Part shown: positions 62,702-64,000 of the stretch, one piece after another | Position numbering within the stretch: the first letter of the stretch is position 1 | Layout: every line of letters begins with the position of its first letter | Assembly: GCF_013416325.1 (NCBI RefSeq) | Contig: NZ_JACCGK010000012.1 | Coordinates: 62,001 to 126,000, forward strand | Reading direction: 5' to 3' | Length of the DNA: 64,000 nt | From: Vreelandella sedimenti | Lineage (GTDB): Bacteria; Pseudomonadota; Gammaproteobacteria; Pseudomonadales; Halomonadaceae | Notes under the pieces: generated by a model | Databases searched by the model: none | What the model was told of the DNA's origin: nothing | What the model saw: the letters and a program-made list of their open reading frames with translations, nothing else | Position numbers and translations under genes: made by a program

Positions 62702-63948
62702 ACGGCCAGTTGCAGTTCTACATCGTGGATCAGGCGCAGGTGATTGAATTGGCTGGCCTGGCTCTCCTGCTGTTTGAGTCGAAAGGCTTTCTGATCGCTG
62801 CGCGGCAGGCCCTGGTATTCGGAAATCACCTGGAAGAGCCAAATTTCATCTGGCCATTCCAGCGGGCTTTCGCGCAGGTACTCAAGGGCACTGACCGGCT
62901 CCGCCTGGGGCTGGTCGATCACGCTCATATAGAAGTGTTCCACATCCTGCTTGAGCGCCTGCTGGCGTGCGGCGGCGAGGCTGCTTTCTTGCGCTTGGGC
63001 CGGGGCCGCAGCTTCAACGGTTTGGGTGGTGTGGCGCGGCTGGGGTAGCTGGTGCAGCAGTTCGGCGAGCAAGCGGCTATCCAGGTTGCGATCCAGCGCC
63101 GGGGCGGCGGCAGCGCTGAGCGGTGCGGCTTGATTGACCAGCACGGGCACCTCGCTGCGCCTTGCGTAGTTGCCCGGCACAAAACCGGGGTGTTCGCGCA
63201 TAAAGGCGGCCATGCCGCTAATCAGGCGGCTGCGCGCCTGCTGTTTACGAAAGCGTGCCATCAGTTCGATCAAGCGCCGCTGCACTTCGCGCAAACCGGT
63301 GTAGTGGTTACTTAACTGCTGTTGAAGCTGGCTGATCAACAGTTTGCGCAGGCTGCCGTCGCTGCCCACCAGCTCGATCAGCTCGTCGAAGTCAATCAGC
63401 GCCAGGCCGTCCAGCAGCCTCGCGATCTGCTTCTGGGCGCGGTCGTTCTCGCGGATCTTGTCGTTGAGCTGGCTGACGAAACCAAAATCGCTATTCAGCC
63501 GCTGCCATAGGCTGTCGATGGCATCGGCAAAGCGCCCGTTCAGGTCGTCGACCTCCTGGCGCAGGCGCATCAACTGCTGCTCCAGCCGCCAGTGCTCGCC
63601 ACGGCTGCGCGCCTCCCGGTAGCTGTGTACCAGGGCGCGAATCAGTTCCAGGGTTTCCGCTACATCGGCATTCACATGGCGGCGGGTCTCGTCGGCGAGC
63701 ATTTCGGCGATCAGTTCACGCACCTTGGGCGCCAGCTTTACGCCGCTCTGCTCGTCCGGTCGCCATAGAATGCGCGCCGCCAGCAGCTTGCGCAGCGCGC
63801 TGTCGCTGAGCGATTCCAGCGGCACTTCATCCCGGGTGTAGGCCTGCATCAGCACATCGGCGTGCTTGCCGAGCAGCGCCAGCCGTTCGCTGCCGGTTTT
63901 GAGCAGGCGGCTTTCCAGGGCGTGTTCTCCGTTAGACCCCATGCTCAC
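62698..63948 (-). CDS. Probable kleisin subunit, MukF/MksF/JetA-like
   Basis: 416 aa from the GTG at 63948, which overlaps the previous stop (GTGA); an ATG two codons later is an alternative. The N-terminal region (about 1-100) looks like a winged helix. A long helical and coiled-coil middle follows (residues about 120-250, with RLEQQLMRLRQEVDDLNGRFADAIDSL and QLQQQLSNHYTGLREVQRRLIEL as key parts), then an Ala/Pro/Gln-rich linker, and a C-terminal domain (VEHFYMSVIDQPQAEPVSALEYLRESPLEWPDEIWLFQVI). Length and layout fit a MukF/MksF-type kleisin. I have no diagnostic motif, so the call rests on layout and on the Toprim partner next to it. Confidence 0.5.
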   Translation of the reverse strand: MSMGSNGEHALESRLLKTGSERLALLGKHADVLMQAYTRDEVPLESLSDSALRKLLAARILWRPDEQSGVKLAPKVRELIAEMLADETRRHVNADVAETLELIRALVHSYREARSRGEHWRLEQQLMRLRQEVDDLNGRFADAIDSLWQRLNSDFGFVSQLNDKIRENDRAQKQIARLLDGLALIDFDELIELVGSDGSLRKLLISQLQQQLSNHYTGLREVQRRLIELMARFRKQQARSRLISGMAAFMREHPGFVPGNYARRSEVPVLVNQAAPLSAAAAPALDRNLDSRLLAELLHQLPQPRHTTQTVEAAAPAQAQESSLAAARQQALKQDVEHFYMSVIDQPQAEPVSALEYLRESPLEWPDEIWLFQVISEYQGLPRSDQKAFRLKQQESQASQFNHLRLIHDVELQLAV

Positions 63949-64000
63949 AACAGGGCCTCCTGGGAACCAGAGCCTTCTTCGCTGCCCTCTTCGATGGGCA
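63945..64000 (-). CDS. C-terminal end of an upstream gene in the same operon (cut by window edge)
   Basis: Only the last 17 codons are inside: an acidic tail PIEEGSEEGSGSQEALL and a TGA at 63945-63947 overlapping the next GTG. By comparison with mksB-mksE-mksF-mksG or Wadjet operons this may be a MukE/MksE-like or SMC-like subunit, but the sequence itself cannot tell. Confidence 0.6.
   Translation of the reverse strand, partial: PIEEGSEEGSGSQEALL

Noticed and set aside
61838..62842. Longer start for the Toprim protein at 62842
   Set aside because: The extra 47 residues lie inside the preceding gene in another frame and look like its shadow; the ATG at 62701 has a perfect ATGA overlap.

Overview
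This is a chromosomal stretch of a gammaproteobacterium, most likely a member of the Halomonadaceae (Halomonas/Vreelandella type). The evidence is the core order alaS-recX-recA-pncC-mutS-fdxA-rsmZ-eno-kdsA-pyrG, the gltBD and aroK-aroB-pilMNOPQ blocks, and three-component TRAP and TAXI-TRAP transporters of the kind common in marine and halophilic species. No rRNA, tRNA, CRISPR array, insertion sequence or integrase was seen.

1-27 kb is conserved core. It holds alaS (cut by the window edge), the SOS genes recA-recX behind a LexA box, pncC, mutS and the seven-iron ferredoxin fdxA. Between fdxA and eno, and absent from any protein track, lies a gene for a CsrB/RsmZ-type regulatory RNA: ten GGA motifs, a sigma70-like promoter, a UACG-loop terminator and two GacA-type palindromes about 180 bp upstream. 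Then come pyrG-kdsA-eno, gltBD, the type IV pilus assembly operon pilMNOPQ continuing into aroK-aroB, and divergent PBP1a.

27-48 kb is metabolic. A TAXI-TRAP transporter (permease, DUF1850, binding protein) is divergent from a GntR regulator that closely resembles E. coli CsiR, the glutarate-responsive repressor. It is followed by glutaryl-CoA dehydrogenase and a glutarate-type CoA-transferase. Paired WTGT-N5-TTTW sites lie upstream of both csiR and gcdH, so I read this as a glutarate uptake and degradation locus. A GABA/5-aminovalerate aminotransferase further on could feed it. Between them sits an overlapping EAL/PAS-GGDEF pair that degrades and makes c-di-GMP. Next are a DctPQM TRAP transporter, a small thiamine-binding-like protein, two alpha/beta hydrolases, dinB (with its own LexA box), selO, a sirtuin and a UbiH/VisC-type monooxygenase.

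48-61 kb is accessory and partly decayed: a CGNR regulator with a dehalogenase-like hydrolase, a PD-(D/E)XK nuclease, an exported MetX-like hydrolase, a ccdAB toxin-antitoxin pair, a FrnE-type protein and rnz. A GlxA-type regulator/rhodanese/GNAT cassette is flanked by a 71-bp direct repeat of the rnz 5' end. Four broken genes follow: a higA antitoxin with a stop codon, a frameshifted GNAT, a frameshifted DMT transporter, and an AT-rich two-helix membrane gene resembling putative phage-abortive-infection proteins with an internal TAG.

61.8-64 kb holds the 3' half of a translationally coupled operon: a Toprim (topoisomerase VI/JetD/MksG-like) protein preceded by a likely MukF/MksF/JetA-type kleisin and the tail of another gene. 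This looks like an SMC-based Mks/Wadjet plasmid-defence system running off the right edge. It is the best candidate for an unusual system in the window.

Two copies of a nested-hairpin repeat (11.2 and 43.2 kb) share flanks but have covarying stem bases, and both lie about 30 bp past the stop of a minus-strand gene.
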